In this document: positions 33,262 through 40,727 of the stretch, one piece after another
Layout: each line of letters begins with the position of its first letter
Position numbering within the stretch: position 1 is the stretch's first letter
From: an uncultured Oscillospiraceae bacterium
GTDB taxonomy: Bacteria > Bacillota > Clostridia > Oscillospirales > Ruminococcaceae
DNA: 43,350 nt
Assembly: GCA_934481445.1 (NCBI GenBank)
Contig: CAKSPC010000023.1
Location: 1 to 43,350, forward strand
Direction of reading: 5' to 3'
The notes under the pieces: model-generated
What the model saw: the letters and a program-made list of their open reading frames with translations, nothing else
What the model was told of the DNA's origin: nothing
The model's database searches: none
Translations under genes and position numbers: made by a program

Positions 33262-35490
33262 ATGCGGAAAACAAATAAACTCGCGGGCGTTGCAAACTCG
33301 ATAAAAAAGTGGTTCAGGCTTGGACTTGACGAAGAACAATATTCGCAGTACAACGCCTTTGCGGATTATAATATTGCCCTTGCAGCCGAAAATATCGACG
33401 CTGTCAGGGTTTACTGCATCCTTAGCTTACCGCTGCTGCTTGCAATGGCGGCGGTGAGGGGAAGCGTGAACGGATTTGTAAATCCTGTGCTGATACCGTA
33501 TTTGGTTGCGGCGGCTCTTATCGTCGTGCTGCGGCTTGTGGTACCTAAGGATGTCACAAAACTTGACGCGAGAAATGTGTCGCGTGTGTTTTGCACTGCT
33601 TTTAATATTATATGGTACGCCGTTGCGTTTTTCTATGACATCATCATACAGAACGAGCTGCCGGGGGTTATATGCTGTCTTACTTTTGTTGTGATAACAT
33701 CGCTGTTCAACTCCTATCCGAGGGACAACATCACCGCCGCGCTGACTGCGTATATCATTATGCTTGTGCTGGAAATCATATTCTGCCCGCCCGAAACTAT
33801 CCGGCGCGATGCCGTGGACTGCCTGCTTGCGCTGATTATCGGAGTCTGCATAAATCAGAAGAACACCCGCACAAATATCAGCAGAATGCTTTACACCGAT
33901 ATGTACAAGGCGTCGACCAAAACCGGCATACTGGTTTTTCAGATTGATATCGCCAGGGATACGTTCGAGGTGCATCAGATGTCCGATTATATGTCCGCAG
34001 CGGTGGTTCGGGGCAGATCCGCTTCGGAAATTGCAGTGCTTATCAGCGACAGATTCGTGTCGGGGGATTATCGGGATGAATTTATGAAATTCATTGATTT
34101 CGGCAGAGTTGCCGAGGAGCTTCCGGAAAACGGACAGATGAGTATGTACTTCACGGATTTCCACCGGAAGTGGTGCCAGCTTGTTATAGTAGAGCACAGG
34201 CGGATCGGCGGAAAGGTAACGGCGTTTGTTGCCACCGTGCGGGATGTCGACGACGAAAAGCGCAGGGAGCTGGAATATCAGAAGCGCCTCAGCTGCGCCG
34301 TAGAAGAAGCAAACCGCGCCAACGCCGCCAAGACAAGCTTTCTCTCCCGAATGAGCCACGATATCCGAACCCCGCTGAACGGCATCATCGGTCTGCTTGA
34401 GATAAACGAAAAGCATTCCGACGACGCAGAGCTTATCAAAAGCAACCGTAAGAAAATGCTCGTTTCCGCGAACCATCTGCTGTCGCTCATCAACGATGTG
34501 CTTCAGATGAGCAAGCTGGAGAGCGGCGAGGTGACGCTTGCGCACGATGTAGTCGACCTTCACCGGCTTGCAGTGGATATAATGACCATCGCCGAACAGC
34601 ACGCAGTTGAAGCAGGTATTAAAATGGAATTTGTTTCCGGCTCAGACACGGCAGAGCCGGAATATCCGTATGTTTACGGAAGCGCGCTGCACCTGCGGCA
34701 GATATTTCTGAATATTTACAGCAACTGTGTCAAGTACAACAAGCCCGACGGCTGCATAACCACAAAGTTCAAGGAGGTCGACGCTTCCGACGGGATGGTT
34801 ACATACAGGTGGACGATATCCGATACCGGCATAGGAATGAGCAGGGATTTCATCGGGCACATATTTGAGCCTTTCGCGCAGGAGCATTCCGACGCGAGGA
34901 GCGTATATCAGGGCACCGGGCTCGGCATGGCGATAACAAAAACGCTGGTTGAAAAAATGAACGGCACGATAGTTGTGGACAGCACAGAGGGCGAGGGAAG
35001 TACTTTCACGGTGACTATCCCGTTCAAAATCGCGGACAAGCTGGGGGAAGACGTCAAAAATCCGACCACGGGGAGCAGCATACGCGGCTATTCTCTGCTG
35101 CTTGCCGAGGACAACGAGCTCAATGCTGAGATAGCGCAGATGCTTCTGTCCGACGAGGGCGCGGAAGTAACGCTTGTACAGGATGGACGGCAGGCGGTGG
35201 ATGTATTCGCCGAAAAGCCCGCGGGCACATTCGACGCAATACTGATGGATATTATGATGCCCGTTATGGACGGGCTTGCCGCAACAAGGCAGATACGTTC
35301 CCTCGAAAGGGCTGACGCAAAAACTATCCCCATCATAGCCATGACCGCCAACGCTTTTGAAGAGGACGCACGGAGGTGCTTTGAAGCAGGCATGAACGCT
35401 CATCTTTCAAAGCCTTTCAAAATAGAAAACGCCGTTGAAGCAATCTCGGCAAACATATCGGCGGCGCGTGCAAAAACAAGTGAGAAGTGA
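33262..35490 (+). CDS. Hybrid sensor histidine kinase/response regulator
   Basis: This membrane-bound hybrid kinase has 742 aa. There are about six TM helices (about 45-200) and a divergent PAS-like sensor region (about 215-335). The HisKA domain has the phospho-accepting His366 in [14 protein letters not shown], and the HATPase domain shows SDTGIGM, HIFEPF and GTGLGMAI near 551. The C-terminal receiver has Asp663 in [14 protein letters not shown]. No Hpt protein or output regulator is next to it, so the downstream partner is unknown. An extended -10 (TGATATAAT, 33180-33188) lies upstream. EamA follows six bases after the stop. Confidence 0.95.
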   Translation: MRKTNKLAGVANSIKKWFRLGLDEEQYSQYNAFADYNIALAAENIDAVRVYCILSLPLLLAMAAVRGSVNGFVNPVLIPYLVAAALIVVLRLVVPKDVTKLDARNVSRVFCTAFNIIWYAVAFFYDIIIQNELPGVICCLTFVVITSLFNSYPRDNITAALTAYIIMLVLEIIFCPPETIRRDAVDCLLALIIGVCINQKNTRTNISRMLYTDMYKASTKTGILVFQIDIARDTFEVHQMSDYMSAAVVRGRSASEIAVLISDRFVSGDYRDEFMKFIDFGRVAEELPENGQMSMYFTDFHRKWCQLVIVEHRRIGGKVTAFVATVRDVDDEKRRELEYQKRLSCAVEEANRANAAKTSFLSRMSHDIRTPLNGIIGLLEINEKHSDDAELIKSNRKKMLVSANHLLSLINDVLQMSKLESGEVTLAHDVVDLHRLAVDIMTIAEQHAVEAGIKMEFVSGSDTAEPEYPYVYGSALHLRQIFLNIYSNCVKYNKPDGCITTKFKEVDASDGMVTYRWTISDTGIGMSRDFIGHIFEPFAQEHSDARSVYQGTGLGMAITKTLVEKMNGTIVVDSTEGEGSTFTVTIPFKIADKLGEDVKNPTTGSSIRGYSLLLAEDNELNAEIAQMLLSDEGAEVTLVQDGRQAVDVFAEKPAGTFDAILMDIMMPVMDGLAATRQIRSLERADAKTIPIIAMTANAFEEDARRCFEAGMNAHLSKPFKIENAVEAISANISAARAKTSEK

Positions 35491-35496
35491 TTTTTA

Positions 35497-36363
35497 ATGT
35501 GGATCTTATTTGCAATAGGTTCGGCTTTCTTTGCGGGTGTGACGTCTATCCTCGCAAAGTGCGGAATACGAAAGACCGATTCTGACGCTGCCACCGCGAT
35601 ACGCACGATAGTCGTGCTGATATTTTCGTGGATAATGGTGTTTATTGTCGGTTCTGCGCCGCAGATAACGCAGATAGGTGCAAAGACATGGATATTCCTT
35701 GTGCTGTCGGGACTGGCTACGGGCGCTTCATGGCTGTGTTATTTCAGGGCGCTTGGCATGGGGGATATCAATAAGGTCGTGCCGATAGATAAATCAAGCA
35801 CGATACTTACGATACTTCTGGCGCTGATATTTTTGCAGGAAGCCGTCACGCCGCTGAAAGGCGCCGGCGTTATCCTGATAGGCGCGGGCACGTTCCTCAT
35901 GACAGAAAAGAAGCGCACTGATGAAGAAAAGCCCATCAAAAAAGGCTGGTTCATCTACGCGATTCTTTCGGCGGTGTTTGCAAGCCTTACATCTGTTCTC
36001 GGTAAGGTCGGAATAGAGGGCGTTGAATCCAACCTGGGCACGGCGATACGCACGGCGGTGGTGCTTGTAATGGCATGGCTCATTGTGTTTGTAAAAGGCA
36101 AGCAGCACACCCTGCGCGCCATCCCGCGCAGCGAAATGCTGTTTATCTGCCTTTCGGGCGTTGCAACAGGCGCTTCGTGGCTGTGCTATTACAAGGCGCT
36201 TCAGGGCGGCCCCGCGAGCGTCGTAGTGCCAATCGACAAGCTGAGCATAGCTGTTACGGTAGTATTTTCGTTCATCGTGTTCAAGGAGCGGCTTTCCAAA
36301 AAGGCGCTGGCAGGGCTTCTGCTTATCGTTGCGGGAACGCTTATGATGGCGATTTGGCAGTAA
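35497..36363 (+). CDS. EamA/DMT superfamily permease
   Basis: This 288-aa protein has ten TM helices arranged as two homologous halves. Each half carries LSG-A-TGASWLCY and V-PIDK motifs (near 68 and 82, and near 212 and 240). It is a drug/metabolite transporter type exporter with unknown substrate. It is likely co-transcribed with the hybrid kinase upstream, with PAP2 14 bases downstream. Confidence 0.92.
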   Translation: MWILFAIGSAFFAGVTSILAKCGIRKTDSDAATAIRTIVVLIFSWIMVFIVGSAPQITQIGAKTWIFLVLSGLATGASWLCYFRALGMGDINKVVPIDKSSTILTILLALIFLQEAVTPLKGAGVILIGAGTFLMTEKKRTDEEKPIKKGWFIYAILSAVFASLTSVLGKVGIEGVESNLGTAIRTAVVLVMAWLIVFVKGKQHTLRAIPRSEMLFICLSGVATGASWLCYYKALQGGPASVVVPIDKLSIAVTVVFSFIVFKERLSKKALAGLLLIVAGTLMMAIWQ

Positions 36364-36376
36364 ACGGGGTGATCTT

Positions 36377-36919
36377 ATGCCTGAATTTGTTCAGAATATT
36401 GACTGGACGCTGATAAACCTGGTGCACGAAAAAATGTCCTGTGGTTTCCTTGACGCGGTCATGCCTGCGGCGTCGATGCTGTGCAGCGGCGGCGGAATAT
36501 GGATAGCGGCAGGGATAGTACTTCTTTTTTTCAAAAAATATCGCGGGTACGGCGTTGTACTTCTTGCGGCGGTGGCGGCGGATTTCCTGCTGGGGGAGGT
36601 GCTTATAAAGCACCTTGCGGCAAGACCGCGGCCGTTTCGGCAGGAAGAAATTGAGCTGATAGTAAGAGCGCCGTCGGGATTTTCATTTCCATCGAGCCAC
36701 ACATCCGTATCGGCAGCGGCGGCATTTGTCCTCGCGGCCGCTAAGAGAAAGCTTGGGCTCGTTGCAATTCCGCTTGCTGCGGTGATTGCGTTTTCCCGTG
36801 TGTATCTTTATGTGCACTTTCCGTCGGATGTGCTTGCGGGGGCGGTCCTCGGTACTGCCGTCGGGTTTGCGGCGGTGATGGTTTACAGAAAGGTCATACT
36901 GAAAAAGGAAAGCACATGA
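36377..36919 (+). CDS. PAP2 family phosphatase
   Basis: This integral membrane phosphatase has 180 aa. All three catalytic motifs are visible: KHLAARPRPF, PSSHTSVSAAA and SRVYLYVHFPSDVLAGAV, with five to six TM helices. Likely substrates are undecaprenyl pyrophosphate or other lipid phosphates. GGGGTGAT precedes the ATG. It is the last gene of the kinase-EamA-PAP2 run. Confidence 0.94.
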   Translation: MPEFVQNIDWTLINLVHEKMSCGFLDAVMPAASMLCSGGGIWIAAGIVLLFFKKYRGYGVVLLAAVAADFLLGEVLIKHLAARPRPFRQEEIELIVRAPSGFSFPSSHTSVSAAAAFVLAAAKRKLGLVAIPLAAVIAFSRVYLYVHFPSDVLAGAVLGTAVGFAAVMVYRKVILKKEST

Positions 36920-36950
36920 CTGAACAATAATTGTCGGTATTATAAAAATG

Positions 36951-36985
36951 CGGCGCATTTCGGGTGGAATGCGCCGATTTATTTA
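36951..36985 (+). terminator. Terminator after PAP2
   Basis: The stem CGGCGCATT/AATGCGCCG is followed by ATTTATTTAT. Confidence 0.75.
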
Positions 36986-37044
36986 TGTGCCGGTGAGAGT
37001 TGCTTCAATAAAACAACTTCAAAAAGGTGACCATGAAAAAGCTG

Positions 37045-37230
37045 CAGAAAGCTGAAATCTACCCCACGGTACATCAGGTGCCTGCGTCGTTTTTCATGTT
37101 TTTGCGGGATTTGTGCCGGCAGCGAACGAAGTGAGCGTATTCAAGGCACAAATAGAATCGCAGTCGCTCCGACTGCGAAATGAAAAACGATGCCATTTCA
37201 ATAAAAATACCGCCCCGAGAAGGCGGTCAT
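37045..37230 (-). repeat. tRNA-linked structured repeat, copy C
   Basis: It shares GCGTCGTTTTTC ... GAAATGAAAAACGATGCC ... CCGCCCCGA-AAGGCGG with copies A and B, but has a different middle. The inner stem is TCGCAGTCG/CGACTGCGA instead of TCGCGGAC/GTCCGCGA, and an extra stem ATTTGTGCC/GGCACAAAT is present. The 197-bp spacing to copy D shows a tandem duplication. Confidence 0.8.
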
Positions 37231-37241
37231 ACATAAAAAAA

Positions 37242-37440
37242 CAGAAAGCCGAAGTCCACCCCACGGTAAAGCAGGGACTTGCGTCGTTTTTCGTGGTTTT
37301 GCGGGATTTGTGCCGGCAGCGAACGAAGTGAGCGTATTCAAGGCACAAATAGAATCGCAGTCGTTCCGACTGCGAAATGAAAAACGATGCCATTTCAAAT
37401 AATAAAACCGCCCCGAAAAGGCGGTTTTATTATTTGAAAT
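37242..37440 (-). repeat. tRNA-linked structured repeat, copy D
   Basis: Nearly identical to copy C (for example CTC versus TTC in the inner loop, and a different start of the left arm). It ends in the tRNA-Thr terminator, just as copy B ends in the tRNA-Ser terminator. Confidence 0.8.
37392..37440 (-). terminator. Terminator of the interrupted tRNA-Thr
   Basis: A 21-bp perfect stem (ATTTCAAATAATAAAACCGCC and its complement) closes a CCGAAAA loop. On the minus strand it starts one base after the tRNA CCA. Confidence 0.85.
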
Positions 37441-37441
37441 C

Positions 37442-37486
37442 TGGAGCTGGGAATGGGACTCGAACCCACGACCTGCGCATTACGAA
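37442..37486 (-). other. tRNA-Thr(CGT) 3' fragment, attachment site
   Basis: The minus strand reads the anticodon loop TTCGTAA, the 3' anticodon stem, variable loop AGGTC, T-arm GTGGGTTCGAGTCCCAT, acceptor TCCCAGC, T and CCA. The 5' half is absent; the sequence right of 37486 is unrelated. This is the standard footprint of a tRNA-targeted integrase, whose crossover leaves the 3' half plus terminator at one end and the restored tRNA at the other. Confidence 0.85.
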
Positions 37487-37502
37487 TGGTGATTTTGACG
37501 TT

Positions 37503-37623
37503 TTGCAGTTTTTTGCAGCATTCAATGAGCTGCGCTGTTATGCGGTATATCGGCATTTTACGTTTTATTCCATTCTGTTTCGTGTGGCGCACTTTCACCA
37601 CGATGGCGCACTAATGGCGCACT
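37503..37623. repeat. Direct repeats next to the attachment site
   Basis: TGGCGCACT occurs at 37585-37593, 37604-37612 and 37615-37623, and TTTTGCAG occurs twice about 10 bp apart near 37500. These may be arm-type sites for an integrase or excisionase. The 37487-37684 gap otherwise holds no gene. Confidence 0.5.
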
Positions 37624-37644
37624 CAAATAGTGGGTGCGCTGCTC

Positions 37645-37680
37645 TACGGAAAAGGAGAAAGCGGGGTGTTTGCCCCGCCT
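37645..37680 (-). terminator. Terminator of the element's minus-strand operon
   Basis: The stem GCGGGG/CCCCGC (37661-37666 and 37673-37678) is followed on the minus strand by TTTCTCCTTTT. Confidence 0.75.
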
Positions 37681-37684
37681 GTTC

Positions 37685-37984
37685 TCATTGTGGTAAGCTG
37701 TCCGCTGGTGTGCCATGTCCGCCGCTCTGCTCTGTGTAGCCGTCCCCGCTCTCTGCTGCCAGCAGCCCGGCGGCAAATGCTCCGCGTTCTGCGTCCTGGA
37801 CGTGCTCTATTATCAGAGCTATCAACCTGTTGTTCTGCTCCGCCGTTAGGTTCAGTGCGTGTATATATGTGCTTAGTTCCTGCGCGCTTTTCTTCGTGTC
37901 CTTGTTTCGCTCAATTTTAAGAGTGTCACCGTCAACGGTGATTTCTGCCGGCTCGAATGCCGGGCGGTCTGTGTTTCTGTTCAT
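37685..37984 (-). CDS. Small F-x-x-G protein 1
   Basis: This is a 99-aa soluble protein. It is amphipathic, with an N-terminal beta-like segment (FEPAEITVDGDTLKI), then helices LSTYIHALNLTAEQNNRLIALIIEHV and the motif ERGAFAAGLLAA near residue 70. The family is unknown to me. GAGGAG precedes the ATG, and the start overlaps the previous stop as ATGA. It is the last gene of the operon and probably an accessory protein of the integrated element. Confidence 0.75.
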   Translation of the reverse strand: MNRNTDRPAFEPAEITVDGDTLKIERNKDTKKSAQELSTYIHALNLTAEQNNRLIALIIEHVQDAERGAFAAGLLAAESGDGYTEQSGGHGTPADSLPQ

Positions 37985-38262
37985 GTGTCTGCTCCTCTCT
38001 GGTTGCTCTCCGGTACCGCGTAAACCTCGCCCATGAGCTTGACAGCGAGTTTGAACCCGTCTATAAAGCCCTCGCGGCGCTCTATCTCTCCGTAACCTGC
38101 TATAACGCTGAATAAGCCGCTCTGTTCGCTAGCTGTCGGGTTCGGGTTATACTTGCTATACTCTGCTTCACAGCGGGCGTATGCCGCTTTGTTTTCTTCG
38201 CTGTCGCTTTCGAGACTACCTATGTAGCTGTCGCAAAGCTGCTCTATTACTGTTGCGTTCAT
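37981..38262 (-). CDS. Small F-x-x-G protein 2 (DUF6809-like)
   Basis: This 93-aa protein is helical, ending with ERREGFIDGFKLAVKLMGEV. This matches the C-terminal pattern of the DUF6809 family of small proteins from Firmicutes mobile elements. I recognised it by pattern only. ATG 38262 is preferred, with a GAGG RBS inside the preceding stop region. Confidence 0.75.
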   Translation of the reverse strand: MNATVIEQLCDSYIGSLESDSEENKAAYARCEAEYSKYNPNPTASEQSGLFSVIAGYGEIERREGFIDGFKLAVKLMGEVYAVPESNQRGADT

Positions 38263-38263
38263 G

Positions 38264-38530
38264 TTATGCCTCGCTTTCTTCGGCGGCGTTGGTCTGAACT
38301 TCCTCCGCATACTTTACGCCCTGAGCAAAGCCGAACTTGAACGCATGGCGCTGGCAGTAGTTAACCATTCTAATGGCGGATGTGATGATTTCGGTCGTAG
38401 CCTCATTGTTAAGACGGAGCGCGGTTATAAGGTTACAAAAGTTCTCTGACTCTTTGCCCCAGTCCTCGTGTGGCTGATACTCGCTCCTATAAAGCTTGGT
38501 GCTGACCTTGTTAATGTTCTTGGTGTCCAT
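38264..38530 (-). CDS. Small F-x-x-G protein 3
   Basis: This 88-aa protein has a helical C-terminus with CQRHAFKFGFAQGVKYAEEV, the same A-F-x-x-G-F motif as its neighbours. An AGGAGG RBS lies about 10 bases before the ATG. Its stop sits two bases before the next start. Function unknown. Confidence 0.75.
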   Translation of the reverse strand: MDTKNINKVSTKLYRSEYQPHEDWGKESENFCNLITALRLNNEATTEIITSAIRMVNYCQRHAFKFGFAQGVKYAEEVQTNAAEESEA

Positions 38531-38545
38531 GTGTTGTAGCTCCTC

Positions 38546-38800
38546 CTATGCTGCGTTTTTGTCGTGTTCTGCGGGTTCCGCTGCGTTTTCGCAGCGCTCC
38601 GCCTCCTCCTGTTCCTCTGCTCTGAGTTCCGAGAGCTTACGGGCTATCACGTGCCCCCAGTAGCAGAACACCAGAGCGAGCAGGGCGTTGAAGATGTCCC
38701 GCCCGTTCATGGTGTACGGGAGCCCATAGAGCGAGGAGAGCCCCGTGCGGAGCATGAGCCCCGTCGCTCCCGATAGGATATAAAGGATATAGGCTTTCAT
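38546..38800 (-). CDS. Small two-helix membrane protein
   Basis: This 84-aa protein has TM helices at about 2-20 and 36-54, then a charged Glu/Ala-rich cytoplasmic tail. It is reminiscent of phage or element accessory membrane proteins (holin-like in size only). ATG 38800 is chosen because AGGCGG precedes it and it overlaps the previous stop as ATGA. Confidence 0.7.
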   Translation of the reverse strand: MKAYILYILSGATGLMLRTGLSSLYGLPYTMNGRDIFNALLALVFCYWGHVIARKLSELRAEEQEEAERCENAAEPAEHDKNAA

Positions 38801-39174
38801 GTTGCCGCCTTGTCTGCCCGGTTGATAAGCTCCAGCAGATTGGAGACAGAACCGCCCGCGCACAGGTACTCTTTAAGCATTGCACCCAGCTTCAAGCCGT
38901 TTTCAAATGCCCGCTGTTCGCTGCCTGCGAGCGGCTCGGCGTGAGCATTGCGCCTGGTTCTCTCGCTCCGCTGTCCCAGTATGTACCCGGTGCGGTACAG
39001 CGTTCCCAGCGCTACAACGGCGGTATAATCCGGGTCGCGGTTCGCACCGTACTTCGTTATGTACTGGTCGTATATGTGGCGCGCGTCCGTCATGTCGGCT
39101 ATGCGTATGTTCTCATGGCATATTGCCAGCAGCTCCGTCAGTTCTTCGGGGTTCGTCTTTATGGGTTCTCTCAT
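38797..39174 (-). CDS. Small F-x-x-G protein 4
   Basis: This 125-aa soluble helical protein has the C-terminal motif EQRAFENGLKLGAMLKEYL, again R-A-F-x-x-G-L-x-L-G. The N-terminal half (PEELTELLAICHENIRIADMTDARHIYDQYI) is different from its relatives. ATG 39174 is preferred to the longer open frame, which crosses the putative small RNA; AGGA lies 12-15 bases upstream, so the start is moderately sure. Confidence 0.75.
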   Translation of the reverse strand: MREPIKTNPEELTELLAICHENIRIADMTDARHIYDQYITKYGANRDPDYTAVVALGTLYRTGYILGQRSERTRRNAHAEPLAGSEQRAFENGLKLGAMLKEYLCAGGSVSNLLELINRADKAAT

Positions 39175-39201
39175 GATGTATAAAAATCCTTTCATAAAGT
39201 C

Positions 39202-39307
39202 TTGACAAGAGCGGCGCTGTGTGGTACAATAACCATGTACGAGGTGGTATTGTATCACACATCCGCTCAACTGAAAGCCTTTGCAATTCGCTGTTGCAAG
39301 GGCTTTT
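39202..39307 (+). ncRNA. Candidate short non-coding transcript 1
   Basis: The promoter TTGACA (39202-39207) and TACAAT (39225-39230) has a 17-bp spacer. About 40 bases later comes a 13-bp hairpin AAAGCCTTTGCAA/TTGCAAGGGCTTT (39274-39306) with TTTT. The predicted RNA is about 70 nt. A 34-codon ORF (MYEVVLYHTS start) overlaps it but has no RBS. It lies between two minus-strand genes and would be antisense to their joint transcript. Confidence 0.55.
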
Positions 39308-39308
39308 C

Positions 39309-39728
39309 TCATACGGCAATACTGATATTCAAGCCGTAGTTAAGGTAATACTCTGCGCCGCCTGTGATCGCTCTGAATGAGCTTGCAACAGCCTTTCCCT
39401 TATCGAGGAGCGGCGCGATTGCGGCGGCAAGCTGTCTATTGAGGTAGCCCATGATTGCAGAGCCTTTCTCTCTGACAGCGGCTATAACCTGCACGGCGTT
39501 CTTGTCGGCTGCGTTGTCCTGCTCATGCTGGAGCTTGATTGTGATGTCCTCCGGAGAATACCTGGACAGGCGTGCGAGGAGCTTCTGACGGTTCCCGTGC
39601 GTAACTCCGGCGGTTTTGGTGTCTATCCTGCGGAGCTTGACCGTGATCCATGCCTGAACCATTGCAGCCGAGCGGCTCATACCCTGTTTTACAAGATGGT
39701 TAGCGATCGTCATAACTTTTGATTTCAT
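39309..39728 (-). CDS. HIRAN-like domain protein
   Basis: This 139-aa protein has an N-terminal helical segment (SKVMTIANHLVKQGMSRSAAMVQAW, residues about 3-27) of a type common in phage and plasmid small proteins. It is followed by a HIRAN-like region, ITIKLQHEQDNAADKNAV ... IMGYLNRQLAAAIAPLLDKG. HIRAN domains bind DNA ends or ssDNA in SNF2 helicases, but small stand-alone versions are known. It is the first gene of the minus-strand operon, with its promoter at 39770-39800 overlapped by a palindromic operator. Confidence 0.8.
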   Translation of the reverse strand: MKSKVMTIANHLVKQGMSRSAAMVQAWITVKLRRIDTKTAGVTHGNRQKLLARLSRYSPEDITIKLQHEQDNAADKNAVQVIAAVREKGSAIMGYLNRQLAAAIAPLLDKGKAVASSFRAITGGAEYYLNYGLNISIAV

Positions 39729-39768
39729 GGCTTTATGTCCTTTCTGTGTTTTTTGCTCTCTTGAGCTT

Positions 39769-39880
39769 GATTATATTATACATCGAAATCGATGTATAAT
39801 CAATTCGCAAAATGCACAAATATTCACTGAAAAAGATGTATATATTATACATTGATTTCTGTGTATATGTGTGGTATAAT
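39769..39880. promoter_or_regulatory. Divergent promoters with two matching operators
   Basis: The minus-strand promoter (TTGATT at about 39792, -10 TATAAT before it, 17-bp spacer) drives the HIRAN-like operon. The plus-strand promoter TTGATT (39852-39857) and TATAAT (39875-39880) drives the HTH gene. A perfect palindrome with arms ATTATACATCGA/TCGATGTATAAT sits at 39775-39800, inside the minus promoter. A near copy (TATACAT-TGATTTC-TGTGTATA) at 39846-39867 covers the plus -35. The HTH protein is the likely binder. Confidence 0.8.
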
Positions 39881-39926
39881 AAAATAGGGGATAATGAGCC
39901 CCAAGAAATAAACAGGTGGTGATTTA

Positions 39927-40148
39927 ATGGCTATCAAGTACGAAAAGCTGCTTGCTATGATGAAAGAAAAGGGTTTAACCACATATAAAATCAGACAAGA
40001 CAACATCATATCGCAAGGAGCCTTGCAAGCTATCAAACATGGTAAAAGCGTGACAACCGAAACCATAGGTAAATTGTGTGCGGCTCTTAACTGCCAGCCC
40101 GGCGACATACTAGAATATATACCGGAGGAGGCGGGAACAGATGAATGA
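39927..40148 (+). CDS. Cro/CI-type HTH regulator (HTH_26-like)
   Basis: This 73-aa protein shows EKLLAMMKEKGLTTYKIRQDN, then SQGALQAIKHGKSVTTETIGKLCAALNCQPGDILEYI, the classic small phage-type HTH. It heads a plus-strand operon with the DUF4258 and YgiT-type genes and overlaps the DUF4258 start by 8 bases. It is likely the repressor of the divergent region. Confidence 0.93.
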   Translation: MAIKYEKLLAMMKEKGLTTYKIRQDNIISQGALQAIKHGKSVTTETIGKLCAALNCQPGDILEYIPEEAGTDE

Positions 40149-40467
40149 ACTTACAGCGGAGCGGATCAGGGAAATGGCGTCTAACAAAGACAACATAGAA
40201 ATGTCCAGCCATGCGAATATGCGATGCATAAAGCGCATAATAGACAGTAAAGACATTCTGAACGTTCTCCTTAATGGCGAGATAATAGAGCATTATCCTA
40301 ACGATTATCCATACCCAAGCTGCCTTGAACTCGGTTTATCGGTTGCCGAAAAGCCTCTGCACGTTTGCTGTGCGATAGGAAACGGCAAACTCTGGGTTAT
40401 TACGGCATACTATCCGACCCCGGATAGGTGGGAAAGCGACATGAAAACAAGAAAGGTGGTTGAATGA
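40141..40467 (+). CDS. DUF4258 protein, putative toxin
   Basis: This 108-aa protein has SSHANMRCIKRIIDSKDILNVLLNGEIIEHYPNDYPYPSCL and a C-terminal strand pair, LWVITAYYPTPDRWESD. DUF4258 belongs to the RelE/MqsR-like fold group and is commonly paired with a YgiT-type zinc-finger protein, as here. GGAGGAGG lies before ATG 40141. The toxin role is inferred from pairing. Confidence 0.85.
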   Translation: MNELTAERIREMASNKDNIEMSSHANMRCIKRIIDSKDILNVLLNGEIIEHYPNDYPYPSCLELGLSVAEKPLHVCCAIGNGKLWVITAYYPTPDRWESDMKTRKVVE

Positions 40468-40468
40468 T

Positions 40469-40693
40469 ATGACTTGCTTTTTCTGCAAGGGAAATATGGT
40501 AGACAGCACCACTACATTTATGGTGCAGCTTGAAAACTGTATCGTTATCGTCAAGAATGTTCCATGCCACAAGTGCGAACAGTGCGGTGAAGAATCGTTT
40601 TCGTTCGAGGTAACGGAGCGGCTCGAAAAGATCGTAGACAGGTGCAAAGAGGCATTAACTGAAATCGCCGTTGTTAATTACACGGCTGCATAA
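40469..40693 (+). CDS. YgiT/MqsA-type zinc-finger protein, putative antitoxin
   Basis: This 74-aa protein has two CxxC pairs (CFFCKG near 3-6 and CHKCEQCGEE near 31-37) forming the MqsA N-terminal zinc finger. It ends soon after the dimerisation helix without the HTH domain of E. coli MqsA. The separate HTH gene upstream may supply DNA binding. ATG 40469 is preferred, given AAGGTGGT eight bases before. Confidence 0.85.
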   Translation: MTCFFCKGNMVDSTTTFMVQLENCIVIVKNVPCHKCEQCGEESFSFEVTERLEKIVDRCKEALTEIAVVNYTAA

Positions 40694-40699
40694 TCACAG

Positions 40700-40727
40700 C
40701 GCCGCTCACCAAAGAGCGGCGTTTTTT
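40700..40727 (+). terminator. Terminator of the HTH-DUF4258-YgiT operon
   Basis: The stem CGCCGCTC/GAGCGGCG has loop ACCAAA followed by six T. Confidence 0.95.
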
